NCBI GenBank assembly: GCA_037447655.1
Contig: JBBHKE010001835.1
Span: forward strand, 120,292-136,866
Direction: 5' to 3'
DNA from: Zygnema cylindricum
Lineage: Eukaryota > Streptophyta > Zygnematophyceae > Zygnematales > Zygnemataceae
DNA: 16,575 nucleotides
Shown here: piece by piece, positions 16,207 to 16,575 of the stretch
Layout: every line of letters starts with the position of its first letter
Position numbering within the stretch: the first letter of the stretch is position 1
Translations under genes and position numbers: made by a program
Notes under the pieces: model-generated
What the model saw: only the letters and a program-made list of their open reading frames with translations
Databases searched by the model: none
What the model was told of the DNA's origin: nothing

Positions 16207-16228
16207 AATGCCACGTGGCATTATATAA
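16207..16228 (+). promoter_or_regulatory. Perfect G-box palindrome abutting a TATA box
   Basis: AATGCCACGTGGCATT (16207-16222) is a perfect 16-bp palindrome centred on CACGTG; GCCACGTGGC is the optimal plant bZIP/bHLH G-box. TATATAA (16222-16228) follows directly, overlapping its last T. This looks like a core promoter, possibly of an LTR or a small gene running to the right. The expected start site, about 30 bp downstream, falls near the ATG at 16260. Confidence 0.5.
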
Positions 16229-16259
16229 TTGGACACCGGAGAAGATGGGAGGAGGAACC

Positions 16260-16379
16260 ATGGCTCCCGATCTGACAAGCGTCACCTGCAAGGCCATTTC
16301 TTACAATGGTCGTACAAGAAGTATATCGGCCAATGTAGCATTTTATACCTTACAGTCTTCCTATTGGTCTAAGGTTTAG
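16260..16379 (+). CDS. Possible 39-aa small ORF downstream of TATA box
   Basis: The ATG at 16260 lies in AACCATGGCT, a strong plant initiation context, about 32 bp after the TATA box; the frame ends at TAG 16377-16379. The peptide begins MAPDLTSVTCK and has no recognisable domain. The implied leader would be only a few nucleotides long, which argues against it. The same frame opens further upstream at 16179, so this start is chosen only on context. It may be noise within an LTR. Confidence 0.15.
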   Translation: MAPDLTSVTCKAISYNGRTRSISANVAFYTLQSSYWSKV

Positions 16380-16575
16380 TAGTAGTCAGTTGTGAGTAGG
16401 CAGTATAAGACAGTGAAATTTAGGCGCCTCTCGCTGAGAGAGCTTGAATGTATAAAGATCATATTTGACCATCAGTAACTTACTGCCCAAGTGAGCAAAT
16501 TCAATAATTCTTTTTGCGTCTAATTCAGGAGAGATGGGCCCTCACAGGGGTGGAAGGGGGGCACTTATTCGGTGG
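16380..16575. other. Window end, no gene seen
   Basis: Contains a CTCTCGCTGAGAGAG inverted repeat (about 16428-16442), a TATAAAGAT at 16451, and AATTCAATAATTCTTTTTGCG near 16498, resembling the polyadenylation region before the end of a plant LTR. A G-rich stretch follows to the window edge. If an LTR is present, its end could be the CA of TCTAATTCA near 16528, but no primer-binding site follows. Confidence 0.3.

Overview
This window looks like repeat-dominated nuclear DNA of a eukaryote, most likely a land plant. The plant call is an inference from three things: a retrotransposon primer-binding site that fits the 3' end of plant initiator tRNA-Met (as I remember it) better than the animal form, a TRIM-type miniature LTR element next to a decayed Ty1/copia polymerase gene, and many small Tourist-, hAT- and TA-target-type MITEs. 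I see no intact host gene, rRNA gene, CRISPR array or operon-like structure. Almost all open frames are short and fall inside repeats.

Layout. 1-1083: unique-looking DNA with a purine-rich tract. 1084-1393: nine-unit, 35-bp minisatellite, each unit with a bZIP-type TGACGTGGC and an AATAAA. 1497-2014: MITE with 8-bp target duplication. 2025-2825: the most interesting object, three 229-bp LTRs separated by two 57-bp internal domains. Each LTR carries a full-length 73-nt tRNA-like cloverleaf with A box, B box and an oligo-T stop. 2941-6083: three copies of a roughly 555-bp MITE (family C); the middle copy contains a hAT-like MITE (D), which contains a fragment of a third family (E). 6083-6680: 49-bp tandem array. 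6912-7662, 8344-9322 and 11954-12733: three copies of a TWA-target MITE (family G). 9499-9953: second hAT-like MITE. 9996-10997 (F) and 11165-11831 (E1): further GGG-ended MITEs, each with a perfect central hairpin. 13344-13868: diverged GGG-ended element (H) with a 167-codon open frame on the minus strand.

From about 13.9 kb the composition changes: the GTACGG words that pepper the left part disappear. 14729-15873 holds a broken copia reverse transcriptase gene with YVDD, frameshifts, stops and a 38-bp duplication. The right end has a perfect G-box palindrome abutting a TATA box, possibly an LTR promoter.

How the parts relate. Everything recognisable is non-autonomous or dead. The MITEs would depend on transposases supplied in trans, and the TRIM on copia-type machinery elsewhere. 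Nesting gives a relative history: C before D, D before the E fragment now inside it.
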